From Pseudorhodobacter sp. MZDSW-24AT (lineage in GTDB: Bacteria > Pseudomonadota > Alphaproteobacteria > Rhodobacterales > Rhodobacteraceae), in assembly GCF_002794355.1 (NCBI RefSeq), contig NZ_PGOI01000008.1:710399-774398 (forward strand): a stretch of DNA of 64,000 nt. Reading direction: 5' to 3'. Positions within the stretch are counted from its first letter, which is position 1. Each line of letters begins with the position of its first letter. The position numbers and the translations under genes are program-made. This document shows positions 43,155-52,201 of the stretch, piece after piece. The notes beneath the pieces were generated by a model. That model did not search any database. It saw only the letters and a list, made by a program, of their open reading frames with translations, and was not told the origin of the DNA.

Positions 43155-43628
43155 ATGGACGCCCTCGACCTGATCGACCGCAAGATCGTGGCAGAGCTGA
43201 TGCGCGATGCGACGCTGCCGGTGTCGCAGATCGCCGACAAGGTTGGCCTGTCGCAAACCCCGTGCTGGAAGCGCATCCAGAGGCTGCAAGATCAAGGTGT
43301 GCTGACCGCCCGCGTGGCGCTGGCCGATCCCGGAAAGCTGGGCTTCGGCCTCACCGTCTTTGTCGGCATCGAAGCCCCGGACCACACGGCCGACTGGCGC
43401 GATGCCTTTGCCAAAGCCACCCAATCCATGCCGCAGATCATGGAGGTCTACCGCATGGCCGGAGAGATGGACTACCTGCTGCGCATCGCCGTGCCGGATA
43501 TGGCCGAATTCGACACCCTTTACAAACGCCTGACCGATGCGGTGCCGATCAAGAACGTCACCAGCCATTTCGCGATGGAACGGATGAAGTTCACCACCGC
43601 CTACCCGGTCGACACCCTGCGCCGCTGA
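43155..43628 (+). CDS. Lrp/AsnC-family transcriptional regulator
   Basis: A 157-residue regulator. The N-terminal helix-turn-helix is LDLIDRKIVAELMRDATLPVSQIADKVGLSQTPCWKRIQRLQDQGVL; the C-terminal RAM domain runs VFVGIEAPDHTADWRDAFAKA to MERMKFTTAYPVDTLRR and would bind an amino acid. The CWKRIxRLxxxGVL pattern is typical of the Lrp group that senses cysteine, tryptophan or branched amino acids. It is divergent from the Rrf2 gene across 212 bases and upstream of a hydrolase, so either could be a target. The start at 43155 matches the family length. Confidence 0.88.
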   Translation: MDALDLIDRKIVAELMRDATLPVSQIADKVGLSQTPCWKRIQRLQDQGVLTARVALADPGKLGFGLTVFVGIEAPDHTADWRDAFAKATQSMPQIMEVYRMAGEMDYLLRIAVPDMAEFDTLYKRLTDAVPIKNVTSHFAMERMKFTTAYPVDTLRR

Positions 43629-43734
43629 CCCGCCAAGAGAATAATCTTCTCTTTCCGGGCCGGTCTTTGGAAACACTAATCACGACTGATTTGATAGATT
43701 TAACCCACAGAAGAGTCGCGAACAGGAGACCGAG

Positions 43735-44334
43735 ATGACCAAGACCTTGATCGTTCCCGGCCTTGATGCCTCCCCCGCGCCGCATTGGCAGCACTGGTGG
43801 GCGGCAACCGAACATGACGCGATCACCGTCGAGCTGTCGCAGCCCGACCGGCCCTCGCCCGCCCTGTGGGAAACCGAACTCGCAGGCATGATCCTGCGCC
43901 ACCCGGACAGCATTCTGGTCGGTCATTCGCTGGGCGCGGTGTTGATCGCCCGCATCCTGACGACCTGGCCGCATCTGCGGGTGCGCGCGGCCCTTCTGGT
44001 CGCGCCCGCCGAGACCGAGGGCGCAGAGCGGATCGGCCAGTTCGGCGCCATCCCGCAGATACGACTGGAGGTGCCAACGACCGTTGTTGCCAGCCGCAAC
44101 GACCCGTGGATGAGCTTTGGCCGCGCCCGCCATCTGGCCCGCGCCTGGGGCAGCGAGATCATCGACATGGGCTTTGCTGGCCATATCAACGTCGCCTCGG
44201 GCTTTGGCCCTTGGGCCTACGGCAAGGACCTGCGCGACGAACTTGCGCAGCGCGCCGCCCCAGCCACCCATTTAGCCTCCCGCATAACACGCACCGCCCA
44301 GAGCCATCGCTTGAGCACAAGGATCGCGCCATGA
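43735..44334 (+). CDS. RBBP9/YdeN-type alpha/beta serine hydrolase
   Basis: A 199-residue protein. The opening TKTLIVPGLDASPAPHWQHWWAA and the nucleophile elbow ILVGHSLGAVLIARIL (Ser of GHSLG near residue 64) define the RBBP9/YdeN family of small serine hydrolases. The acid and His are probably in ASRNDPWMSFGRA and FAGHINVASGFGPW. The C-terminal 25 residues are unrelated to the domain. It follows a good ribosome site (AGGAGACC). The substrate is unknown; the neighbouring Lrp gene may control it. Confidence 0.85.
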   Translation: MTKTLIVPGLDASPAPHWQHWWAATEHDAITVELSQPDRPSPALWETELAGMILRHPDSILVGHSLGAVLIARILTTWPHLRVRAALLVAPAETEGAERIGQFGAIPQIRLEVPTTVVASRNDPWMSFGRARHLARAWGSEIIDMGFAGHINVASGFGPWAYGKDLRDELAQRAAPATHLASRITRTAQSHRLSTRIAP

Positions 44335-44489
44335 ACCGCCTGTTTCGCAGCACAAACCCCACCGCCTCCGACTACGCAGGCCTCGCCCTCTTCGCCGCCG
44401 TCTACCTCGCCGCCCTCACCTTCGTCGTGGCGCCCGAAACCTTCATCGCGCAACCAGCCCCGCACAGCAGCACCCTCGCCTCAGACTGA
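44331..44489 (+). CDS. Small single-helix membrane protein
   Basis: A 52-residue protein starting in a four-base ATGA overlap with the hydrolase gene. It has one clear hydrophobic segment (YAGLALFAAVYLAALTFVVA, about 16-35) between a basic N-terminus (MNRLFRSTNPTASD) and a short polar tail. The overlap, the membrane helix and a following ribosome site argue that it is real. I do not recognise a family. Confidence 0.55.
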   Translation: MNRLFRSTNPTASDYAGLALFAAVYLAALTFVVAPETFIAQPAPHSSTLASD

Positions 44490-44502
44490 CAGGAGACAGC
44501 AC

Positions 44503-44645
44503 ATGCTCGACGGACGCTTTGACCCCGCCTTCCATCAGGTGTTCCTCGCCCGTGGCCGCACCGTCACCACAGAACCGACGCCGGCACCATCCGGCGCAAA
44601 GGGCCACTCCAAGGCAGACACCCAGAGCGACCCTGTCAGGATAGG
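44503..44645 (+). pseudogene. Probable 5' stub of a lost gene
   Basis: AGGAGA nine bases ahead of an ATG opens a frame MLDGRFDPAFHQVFLARGRT that looks coding for about 30 codons, then becomes low-complexity and continues antisense into the convergent peptidase gene. The good ribosome site 13 bases after the small membrane gene suggests the start of a third operon gene whose remainder was removed by rearrangement. It could instead be a real 83-residue protein ending at 44754. Confidence 0.35.
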
Positions 44646-45725
44646 TCAGCCCGCGACATGCACATCGCGCGAAAGGCCTGACAAGATGCGCGCGCCGCTG
44701 GCCGTGACGACGGCCACTTCTTCCAGCCGGATACCAAAGCGCCCCGGCAGATAGATGCCCGGCTCTACGGTGAACACCATGCCTTCTTCCAGCACCAGTG
44801 GATTGGTCGCGGTCATATACGGCGGCTCATGCACTTCCGAGCCAAGGCCATGCCCGGTGCGATGGGTGAAATACGCACCATAGCCTGCCGCTGTGATAAC
44901 CCCACGCGCCGCATCATCCACTGCCTTTGCAGACACGCCGGGGCGAATGACCGCAAGAGCCGCCTGCACGGCGGCATCGACCACCGCATGCACCTCGGCA
45001 TAGCCTTCTGGTGTTTGCCCAACGGCGGCCATCCGCGTGATGTCGGAATAGTAGCCATCCTTGCGCGCGCCGATGTCCACCACGATGGCATCGCCGCTGC
45101 GCAGCACCGTGCTGCCGGTGTGATGATGCGGGAAGGCCGAATTGGCCCCGGTGCCCACGATCGCAAACTCGCAGCGCGCGCCATGCGCGGCAAAGGTGGC
45201 GATGGCCACATCGGCCAACTCGGCCTCCGTCACGCCCGGCCGAATGGCCGCCCGCACTGCCGTCTGCGCCAGATCGGCGATGCGGGCATTTTCTTCCAAA
45301 GCCGCCAATTCTGCCGCATCCTTGACCATGCGCAAAGCGCCGATCGTCTCGCTGGCAAAACCGCGCGCCACATTGGGCAGGCTGTCAAGCACAAGCAAGC
45401 CATGATCGGTCCGCATCTGCTCATCCAGAGACACCCGCCGAGGGCTGGGAGCAACGGCCTGGAACGCCGCCGCCAAGGCCTCTGCCGGCCCTGTCGCATC
45501 GGCCCATTCCCAGAACGGCAGATCCGTGTGCTGCCGCGCATCCGCGGCATTGAGCGCAGGCATCACAAAGCCCGCCTGTTCCGGCCCGATCAGAAGCAGG
45601 CAGGCGCGCTCATCGGGATGGGGCGCAAATCCCAGCAGCCAACGCATATGCGCGCCCGGGGCAAGCGCCACAAGCCCTGTCCCGGTCGCCTCCATCCGCG
45701 CGCGCAGGCGCTCCATCCGTGTCAT
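44646..45725 (-). CDS. M24-family metallopeptidase (Xaa-Pro dipeptidase/aminopeptidase-like)
   Basis: A 359-residue protein with the creatinase-like N-terminal domain (1-135) and the pita-bread catalytic domain. The five metal ligands are visible: Asp217 (VVDIGARKDGYYSD), Asp228, His292 (HRTGHGLGSEVHE), Glu321 (FTVEPGIY) and Glu335/336 (IRLEEVAVV). Members cleave dipeptides with proline, or related amides such as ectoine derivatives. It is the last gene of a minus-strand operon with a GAF protein and a peptide-type binding protein, so it probably processes the imported peptide in the cytoplasm. Confidence 0.9.
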   Translation of the reverse strand: MTRMERLRARMEATGTGLVALAPGAHMRWLLGFAPHPDERACLLLIGPEQAGFVMPALNAADARQHTDLPFWEWADATGPAEALAAAFQAVAPSPRRVSLDEQMRTDHGLLVLDSLPNVARGFASETIGALRMVKDAAELAALEENARIADLAQTAVRAAIRPGVTEAELADVAIATFAAHGARCEFAIVGTGANSAFPHHHTGSTVLRSGDAIVVDIGARKDGYYSDITRMAAVGQTPEGYAEVHAVVDAAVQAALAVIRPGVSAKAVDDAARGVITAAGYGAYFTHRTGHGLGSEVHEPPYMTATNPLVLEEGMVFTVEPGIYLPGRFGIRLEEVAVVTASGARILSGLSRDVHVAG

Positions 45726-46183
45726 GCCGGGTTCTCCATCGGCACCTTGGCGATGGCGGCCAGCAACTCGGCCTTGTGATCGGCCACCAAGGCCTCCAGC
45801 ACGGCCACCCGTTCTGGTGTGAAATGTCCTTCAACGTCGAGCACGTTGACAGTGCCCACAACCTTGTCACCGTCTGACACCGGCATGTTCAGGGCCGAAT
45901 GGCAGCCCAGCGCGTTGATCAGCGCGTGGTCGTTGAAATAGATCGCAAATTCCGGCGTGGTGTTGGCCACAAAGCTGCGCTTGCCGTCAATCACCTGAGC
46001 CGACCAAGCGTCCGAGCGCATGGGTTTGGTCCCGGTCGCCGGGTAATCCTCGGGGTGGGATGTGTAGGCGCGCCGCACCAGATCTGCCTTGCGATCAAGC
46101 ACGGTGACGGTGAACAGGCGGGCCCCGGCGGCGTCTTGCGCGGCACGGTGCAATGCCGCGAAAACGGCGGTCGGATCAGTCAT
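45722..46183 (-). CDS. Single GAF-domain protein
   Basis: A 153-residue cytoplasmic protein consisting of one GAF domain: LHRAAQDAAGARLFTVTVLDRKADLVRRAYTSHPEDYP, then SVLNMP-like HSALNMPVSDGDKVVGTVNVLDVEGHFTPERVAVLEALVADHKAEL. GAF domains bind small molecules or nucleotides. The cysteine pattern of free-methionine sulfoxide reductases is absent (only one Cys, in ALGCHS), so that function is unlikely. It overlaps the M24 gene by four bases. Its role, perhaps sensing the imported compound, is unknown. Confidence 0.8.
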   Translation of the reverse strand: MTDPTAVFAALHRAAQDAAGARLFTVTVLDRKADLVRRAYTSHPEDYPATGTKPMRSDAWSAQVIDGKRSFVANTTPEFAIYFNDHALINALGCHSALNMPVSDGDKVVGTVNVLDVEGHFTPERVAVLEALVADHKAELLAAIAKVPMENPA

Positions 46184-46212
46184 GGCGTTACCTTGGGTCA
46201 TTTGAAGTAACA

Positions 46213-46231
46213 GGGCGGCCCGAGGCCGCCC
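46213..46231 (-). ncRNA. Intercistronic stem-loop after the peptide-binding-protein gene
   Basis: GGGCGGCC, loop CGA, GGCCGCCC is a perfect 8-bp stem directly between the binding-protein stop (46248) and the GAF gene start (46183). A T-poor tail suggests partial termination or mRNA protection. Confidence 0.55.
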
Positions 46232-46247
46232 CATCAGAGCTGTGGGA

Positions 46248-47834
46248 TCAGTTCTTTTCCACCAGACGGTAGAACACGAAGTCGGCGCTGGCCCCGTTGA
46301 CGTAGCCTTGCACGTTTTCGGCCATCGCCACCTGCTTGATGGCTTGGAACATGATGACAAAGGGCGACTCGTCCTGAACCGATTTTTGCAGGTCCAGATA
46401 CATCTGGTTGCGGGCGTTCTCGTCTTGTTCGGACAAGGCCGCCAAGGTCTTGGCGTTCATCTCTTCGGGTGGCATCCACGCGTTGCGCCATGTGGTGGTG
46501 GAGACGTATTTGTCATCCGCGTTGTCGGCGTTATAGGCGAAGGCCTTGGCGTTGGAATGCGGGTCCATGAAGTCTGGGCCCCAATACAGCAGCATCCCCT
46601 GATGGGTCCGCGCGCGATACTTGGTGATCACCTGCGCCCCGGTGCCCGGCAGGATTTCAAAGTTGATCCCCGCAGGCGCAAAGGTCTGTTGCAGCGAAGC
46701 CGCGATATCGGTGAACGGCGCCGAGTTGATCACATCAAGCTCGATCTTCAACGGCGTGGTCACCCCGCCTTCGGCCAAGATCTGCTTGGCCTTTTCCAGA
46801 TCATAGCTGAAGGGCGTCTCGGTCAGCGCGCCGGGGAAACCTTCAGGCCAGAAGGCCTGATGCACGTCCATCTGGCCCTTCAGGAAGCTGTCGGCCATGC
46901 CTTGGTAATCCACCAGATAGCGGGCGGCTTCCCACAAGGCGGGGTTCTGCAAAGCCTCGGTCTTCTGGTTCAACGAGATCCAGTGCACGGCGGTTTGCGG
47001 ATAGGTTTCGATCTTGACGGCCGCATTGCCCGCAAGCCCGGCAACCTGATCGGGTGACAGGTTCTTCGCCATGTCCACATCGCCGGATTCCAGCAGCAAG
47101 CGCTGGGTCGCGGCCTCGGCCACATGGCGGATCAGCACTTGTTCCACCTTGGGCGCGCCGCCGAAGTAATTCGGGTTCGCGGCCAGCATCATCACTTCAC
47201 CGGGCGCAAAGCGCGCAAGCGTAAAGGGGCCGGTGCCCGCGCTGTTGGCGTTCAGCCACGCGTGGCCCATGTCGTCGCCTTGCGCATTCGCCATCGCCGT
47301 TTCCATATCGACGATCGACGCCGGGCGCGAGGCCAGCACGTTGAGCACAAAGGACGGCGCGAAATCGCCTTCCCAGCGTGCGGTCACGGTGTTGCCATCG
47401 GCGGTGACCATCTCTTCGATGTTTTCCGCCGTCCAACCCAGCGTGCCCAGAATGAAAGCCGGCGCCTTGTTCAGCACCAGAACCCGCTTCCAGCTGCCCA
47501 CCACATCAGCACCGCGCAGCGGATTGCCCGAATGGAACGTCACCCCTTCGCGCAGCTTGAACACCACCGTCTTTGCTGCCGTGTCGACTTCCCAGCTTTC
47601 GGCAAGTCCAGCCGCCAGCGTCGTGGTGTCGGTCGCATCATAACGCACCAGTTGGTCATAGGTGTTGGTCACATACTCGCCCGAGCTGAACTCATAGGCG
47701 GTGGCCGGGTCGATGGTCACGATATCGTCGATGTTCTGTGCGATCACCAGCGCGGTGTCGGGTGTGGCCGCAAGGGCGGGCGCAGTGGCCAGCGCGATCA
47801 GGCTGACCGCCAGCGTGGTTCGAAGAAAGGACAT
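46248..47834 (-). CDS. Peptide-type ABC transporter substrate-binding protein (family 5)
   Basis: A 528-residue exported protein with signal peptide MSFLRTTLAVSLIALATAPALA. SBP_bac_5 blocks include LVIAQNIDDIVTIDPATAYEFSSGEYVTNTYDQLVRYD, VVFKLREGVTFHSGNPLRGADVVGSWKRVL and WISLNQKTEALQNPALWEAARYLVD. This family binds di- or oligopeptides, nickel, opines or sugars. It stands 35 bases after the XRE-cupin gene on the same strand, and its permeases and ATPases are encoded on the opposite strand starting at 48565. The start 47834 follows AGGAGAGAC. Confidence 0.9.
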   Translation of the reverse strand: MSFLRTTLAVSLIALATAPALAATPDTALVIAQNIDDIVTIDPATAYEFSSGEYVTNTYDQLVRYDATDTTTLAAGLAESWEVDTAAKTVVFKLREGVTFHSGNPLRGADVVGSWKRVLVLNKAPAFILGTLGWTAENIEEMVTADGNTVTARWEGDFAPSFVLNVLASRPASIVDMETAMANAQGDDMGHAWLNANSAGTGPFTLARFAPGEVMMLAANPNYFGGAPKVEQVLIRHVAEAATQRLLLESGDVDMAKNLSPDQVAGLAGNAAVKIETYPQTAVHWISLNQKTEALQNPALWEAARYLVDYQGMADSFLKGQMDVHQAFWPEGFPGALTETPFSYDLEKAKQILAEGGVTTPLKIELDVINSAPFTDIAASLQQTFAPAGINFEILPGTGAQVITKYRARTHQGMLLYWGPDFMDPHSNAKAFAYNADNADDKYVSTTTWRNAWMPPEEMNAKTLAALSEQDENARNQMYLDLQKSVQDESPFVIMFQAIKQVAMAENVQGYVNGASADFVFYRLVEKN

Positions 47835-47869
47835 CTGTCTCTCCTGTTGGGTGCCGCAGGTTGTCCCCG

Positions 47870-48469
47870 CTACGGGCTTTCGGGGGATCGTCCGATCAGG
47901 CGGGGCGACGTGCCGGTCCACAACAAGCGGGCCGGCGTTTCCCCGATATTGGCAAAGGAATGCGGGGTGTCCCCCATGAAGTGCAAGCTGTCGCCCGGAT
48001 GCAGCACAAAGACCGCATCGCCCAGCGTCTGGCGCAGCGTGCCATCCAGCAAATAGATCAGCTCTTCGCCGGTATGGGCTGCGATTTCAGAGGCATAGCC
48101 GACCGGGATTTCGATGATCAGCGATGACAGAACCCCGCCGGGCAAGGTGCTGTTGACGCGCTGATACCGCAACGAACTGTCGGCGATCGCAAAGCTGGGG
48201 CGCTCTCCTTGACGGCTGATGCTGTCCGATGGGCGCGGCGTGGCGATGAACCAGTCGATCTCAACCCCAAGCGCCGCCGCCAGACCCGCCAGCGTGGCAA
48301 GCGAGGGTGTCGCCTTGTCGCGCTCGACCTGTGACAGAAAGCCGACCGAAATGCCCGCCTGATCCGCCAGAACCTGCAAGGTCAGGCCCGCCTTGCGCCG
48401 CAAATCACGAATGCGGCCACCAAAGGCAAGCGGCTGCGCCTGATCAGGGACGGGCATCGGATGAGACAT
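47870..48469 (-). CDS. XRE-cupin transcriptional regulator
   Basis: A 199-residue regulator with an N-terminal Cro/CI helix-turn-helix (GGRIRDLRRKAGLTLQVLADQAGISVGFLSQVERDKATPSLATLAGLAAALGV, about 17-70) and a C-terminal cupin (EIAAHTGEELIYLLDGTLRQTLGDAVFVLHPGDSLHFMGDTPHSFAN, about 125-180). The PuuR/SutR-like architecture senses a small ligand through the cupin. It lies between the binding-protein gene (same strand) and the divergent permease/ATPase genes, so it can control both halves of the transporter. Ribosome site AAGGAGAAC. Confidence 0.9.
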   Translation of the reverse strand: MSHPMPVPDQAQPLAFGGRIRDLRRKAGLTLQVLADQAGISVGFLSQVERDKATPSLATLAGLAAALGVEIDWFIATPRPSDSISRQGERPSFAIADSSLRYQRVNSTLPGGVLSSLIIEIPVGYASEIAAHTGEELIYLLDGTLRQTLGDAVFVLHPGDSLHFMGDTPHSFANIGETPARLLWTGTSPRLIGRSPESP

Positions 48470-48497
48470 GGCGTTCTCCTTCCCGACTCACGCTAGT

Positions 48498-48527
48498 AAA
48501 AAAATTTTGCCAAGTCAAAAATTTTTG
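48498..48527. promoter_or_regulatory. AT-rich palindromic operator of the divergent peptide-transport promoter
   Basis: CAAAAATTTTTG (48516-48527) is a perfect 12-base palindrome, preceded by AAAAAAATTTTG (48498-48509), an imperfect copy of the same element. In GC-rich surroundings these A/T blocks stand out. They lie between the XRE-cupin gene and the permease gene and are likely sites of that regulator. Confidence 0.55.
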
Positions 48528-48564
48528 ATAACGTGCAAAAAATCTTTACGGGGAGCCGTCTGCC

Positions 48565-49641
48565 ATGACCCAGACTTTGACACCCCCCGGCGAAAAGGCC
48601 GGAGGACAGGACGCAGGCCCGCGTGTGGCGCGGGGCTTGCTGGCCGCGGGGGGCGTGCTGCTGACGGTGGCGCTCACCTTTCTGGGCCTGCTGGCCATCA
48701 CCTTTGTGATCGGCCGCGTGGTGCCGATCGATCCGGTGCTGGCAGTGGTGGGCGACCGGGCCAGCAAGGAAACCTATGATGCGGTGCGCCTGTCGATGGG
48801 GCTGGATGATCCGCTGTTGATCCAGTTCGGCCGCTATGTCGGCGCGGTTTTGCAAGGCGATCTGGGGCAATCCGTGGCGACGGGTCGGGCTGTGGCAAGC
48901 GATCTTGCGCGGGTGTTTCCGGCCACGCTGGAAATGGCCACCATCGGCATTCTGATCGGCGTGGCGGTTGGGGTCCCGATGGGGGTTCTGGCGGCAGCAC
49001 GGCAAGGAAGCTGGGTGGATCAGGTCATCCGTGTGGTCGGACTGGCAGGCTACGCCATTCCGGCCTTCTGGCTGGGTCTCGTCGGTTTGGTCTTGTTTTA
49101 CGCCAAGCTGCGCTGGGTCGGCGGTCCGGGGCGGATCGACCTGTTTCTGGATGGGATGGTCCCTGCCCGCACGGGCTTGTTGCTGATCGACTCCGTAATC
49201 GCTGGCAATTGGGCCGCGCTGCGCAGCGCGGCATCGCATATCGTGCTGCCCGCAACCATCCTTGGGTTCTTCTCGCTGGCCTATATCGCCCGCATGACCC
49301 GCAGCTTCATGCTGGAACAGCTGGGGCAAGAGTTCATCACCACCGCGCGCGTCAAGGGCGTGCCCGAGCGGGTGGTGATCTGGCGCCATGCGTTCCGCCC
49401 GATCCGGGTGCAGCTGGTGACCGTGATCGGCCTGTCCTATGCGGGCCTGCTGGAAGGATCAGTGATGATTGAAACCGTGTTTTCTTGGCCGGGGATCGGC
49501 AATTACCTGACCACAGCCCTGCTGAATGCCGACATGAATGCCGTGCTCGGCGCCACGCTGGTGATCGGTGCCGTCTTCATCGCCATCAACAAAGGCTCGG
49601 ATCTGCTCTACCGCCTCTTGGACCCGAGGGCTCGCACATGA
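48565..49641 (+). CDS. Peptide-type ABC transporter permease (DppB-like)
   Basis: A 358-residue permease with six helices after a 30-residue cytoplasmic tail. It has LLAITFVIGRVVPIDPVLAVVGDRASKETYD at the first helix, LPATILGFFSLAYIARMTRSFMLEQLGQEFITTARVKGVPERVVIWRHAFR (EAA loop) and SVMIETVFSWPGIGNYLTTALLNADM, all DppB blocks. It forms a dimer with the DppC-like permease, overlapping it by four bases. The start has GGGGAG 10 bases upstream. Confidence 0.9.
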   Translation: MTQTLTPPGEKAGGQDAGPRVARGLLAAGGVLLTVALTFLGLLAITFVIGRVVPIDPVLAVVGDRASKETYDAVRLSMGLDDPLLIQFGRYVGAVLQGDLGQSVATGRAVASDLARVFPATLEMATIGILIGVAVGVPMGVLAAARQGSWVDQVIRVVGLAGYAIPAFWLGLVGLVLFYAKLRWVGGPGRIDLFLDGMVPARTGLLLIDSVIAGNWAALRSAASHIVLPATILGFFSLAYIARMTRSFMLEQLGQEFITTARVKGVPERVVIWRHAFRPIRVQLVTVIGLSYAGLLEGSVMIETVFSWPGIGNYLTTALLNADMNAVLGATLVIGAVFIAINKGSDLLYRLLDPRART

Positions 49642-50540
49642 TCTCGCGCGCATGGCTGATGGACGAAGACCCGGCAACCCGCGCGCAGGCACGGGCGGGG
49701 CAGGCTTGGCGGCTGGCGCGCGATCTGTCGCGCAATCCGCTGGCCATGGTTGGGCTGGCGATCATCGTGCTGCTTCTGGTGGTGGCGGCCTTCGCGCCGT
49801 GGCTCGCCCCCTATTCCCCGACCGAAGGCATGCTGACCAACCGGCTCCAGCCGCCGTCTGCCGTTCATTGGATGGGCACGGATGAGCTGGGCCGGGATAT
49901 CCTGTCACGCGTGATCCACGGCGCGCGCATCACGCTTTATATCGTCCTGCTGGTCGCTGTGATCTCGGCGCCGCTTGGGCTCATCATCGGGGCGGTGTCG
50001 GGCTATTTCGGCGGCTGGGTGGACCGGGTGATGATGGGGCTGACCGACATTTTCCTGTCGATGCCCCGGCTGATCCTTGCGCTGGCCTTCGTGGCCGCCC
50101 TCGGACCCGGCATCGAGAATGCCGTCATCGCCATCGCCATCACCGCTTGGCCCGTCTATGCCCGGATCGCACGGGCCGAAACATTGACCTTCCGGCGGTC
50201 TGATTTCATCGTCGCGGTGCAGATGCAAGGGGCCAGCCACGCGCGGGTGATCGGCCTGCATGTGCTGCCGCTGTGCATGTCCTCCACCATCGTGCGGGTC
50301 ACACTCGATATGGCGGGCATCATCCTCACCGCCGCAGGCCTCGGCTTCCTCGGCCTTGGCGCGCAGCCGCCCTTGCCGGAATGGGGCGCGATGATCTCGA
50401 AAGGCCGGTCCTTCATCCTCGACCAATGGTGGGTCGCCACCATGCCCGGCTTTGCCATCGTCGTCGTCTCGCTGGGGTTCTGCCTCTTCGGCGACGGGTT
50501 GCGCGATGTGCTTGACCCCCGTCAAAGGAGTAAGGGATGA
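49638..50540 (+). CDS. Peptide-type ABC transporter permease (DppC-like)
   Basis: A 300-residue permease beginning MISRAWLMDEDPATRAQARAG at 49638. It includes the DppC signature HWMGTDELGRDILSRVIHGARITL, the EAA loop FIVAVQMQGASHARVIGLHVLPL and GLGAQPPLPEWGAMISKGRSF. It pairs with the preceding permease and overlaps the ATPase gene by four bases. Confidence 0.92.
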   Translation: MISRAWLMDEDPATRAQARAGQAWRLARDLSRNPLAMVGLAIIVLLLVVAAFAPWLAPYSPTEGMLTNRLQPPSAVHWMGTDELGRDILSRVIHGARITLYIVLLVAVISAPLGLIIGAVSGYFGGWVDRVMMGLTDIFLSMPRLILALAFVAALGPGIENAVIAIAITAWPVYARIARAETLTFRRSDFIVAVQMQGASHARVIGLHVLPLCMSSTIVRVTLDMAGIILTAAGLGFLGLGAQPPLPEWGAMISKGRSFILDQWWVATMPGFAIVVVSLGFCLFGDGLRDVLDPRQRSKG

Positions 50541-51384
50541 CCCTGCTTTCCGTTCAAGACCTCCGGGTCAGCTTTCCACGCCCCTCCGGCGGGCGGGTCG
50601 AGGTCGTGCGCGGCCTGTCCTTCGATCTGGGGCGCGAGCGTCTGGGCATTGTGGGCGAATCCGGCTCGGGCAAGTCGATGACAGGACGGGCCCTGATGGG
50701 GCTGATCGCGCCGCCGGGGCGTGTGACCGCACAGCGGATGCAGTTTGACGGCACGGATCTCACCAAGCTGTCGGAAAAAGGCTATCGCGCGCTGCGCGGG
50801 GCGCGGATGTCGATGGTCCTGCAAGACCCGAAGTTCAGCCTGAACCCGGTGATCCGCATCGGCGATCAGATTGCCGAGGCACTGGAGTTTCACACCACCC
50901 TCTCCGCCGCCGCCCGCCGTGCCAAGGTGCGCGACGCGCTGGAGGCCGTGCGGATCGACGATCCTGACCGTGTCGCACGGCTTTTCCCGCATGAAGTGTC
51001 GGGTGGGATGGGCCAGCGGGTGATGATCGCAATGATGGTGGTGCTGGAACCCGATCTGATGATCGCCGATGAACCCACCAGCGCCCTTGATGTCTCGGTG
51101 CGAGAACAAGTGCTGGCGATCATGGATGATCTGGTGCGTCGGCGCGGCATGGGTCTGATGCTGATTTCCCATGATCTCAACATGGTGGCGCGCTGGTGCG
51201 ACCGCATTCTGGTGATGTTCAACGGCGAAGTGGTCGAAGAGATCGGTCCCGGTGGCCTCCAAGCCGCAAGCCACCCTTACACGCGCGGACTGATCGCAAG
51301 CCTGCCCAAGCTGGATGACACCCGCACCGAACTGCCGGTGCTGGACCGCGCCGCCTTGGCGCGGGTAAACGCGGAGGTGCGCCC

Positions 51385-51388
<4 letters not shown>
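50537..51388 (+). CDS. Peptide-type ABC transporter ATPase (DppD-like)
   Basis: A 283-residue ATPase: Walker A GESGSGKSMTGRALMG (about 42-57), SMVLQDPKFSLNPVIRIGDQIAEAL, signature EVSGGMGQRVMIAMMV, Walker B LMIADEPTSALDVSVREQV, H-switch LISHDLNMVARWCDRILVM, and the C-terminal HPYTRGLIASLPKLD tail of the oligopeptide family. That tail often carries Fe-S cysteines in relatives; they are absent here. It works with the DppF-like ATPase next to it. Confidence 0.92.
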
Positions 51389-52116
<728 letters not shown>

Positions 52117-52156
52117 CACCAAGGCCCCTGACCGCACACCGCCGCCCCAGAACGGA

Positions 52157-52182
52157 GCCGAGCCAAGCCTTTCCGGCTCGGC
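52157..52182. terminator. Stem-loop between convergent genes
   Basis: GCCGAGCC and GGCTCGGC form a perfect 8-bp stem with a 10-base loop in the 85-base gap between the DppF-like and outer-membrane genes, which end towards each other. No T run follows on either strand, so it is at best a weak two-way terminator. Confidence 0.45.
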
Positions 52183-52201
52183 CCGCTCCGCGCGGTGCAG
52201 G

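Noticed and set aside
45722..46183. Free-methionine-R-sulfoxide reductase
   Set aside because: The GAF domain has only one cysteine and lacks the family's catalytic cysteine pattern.
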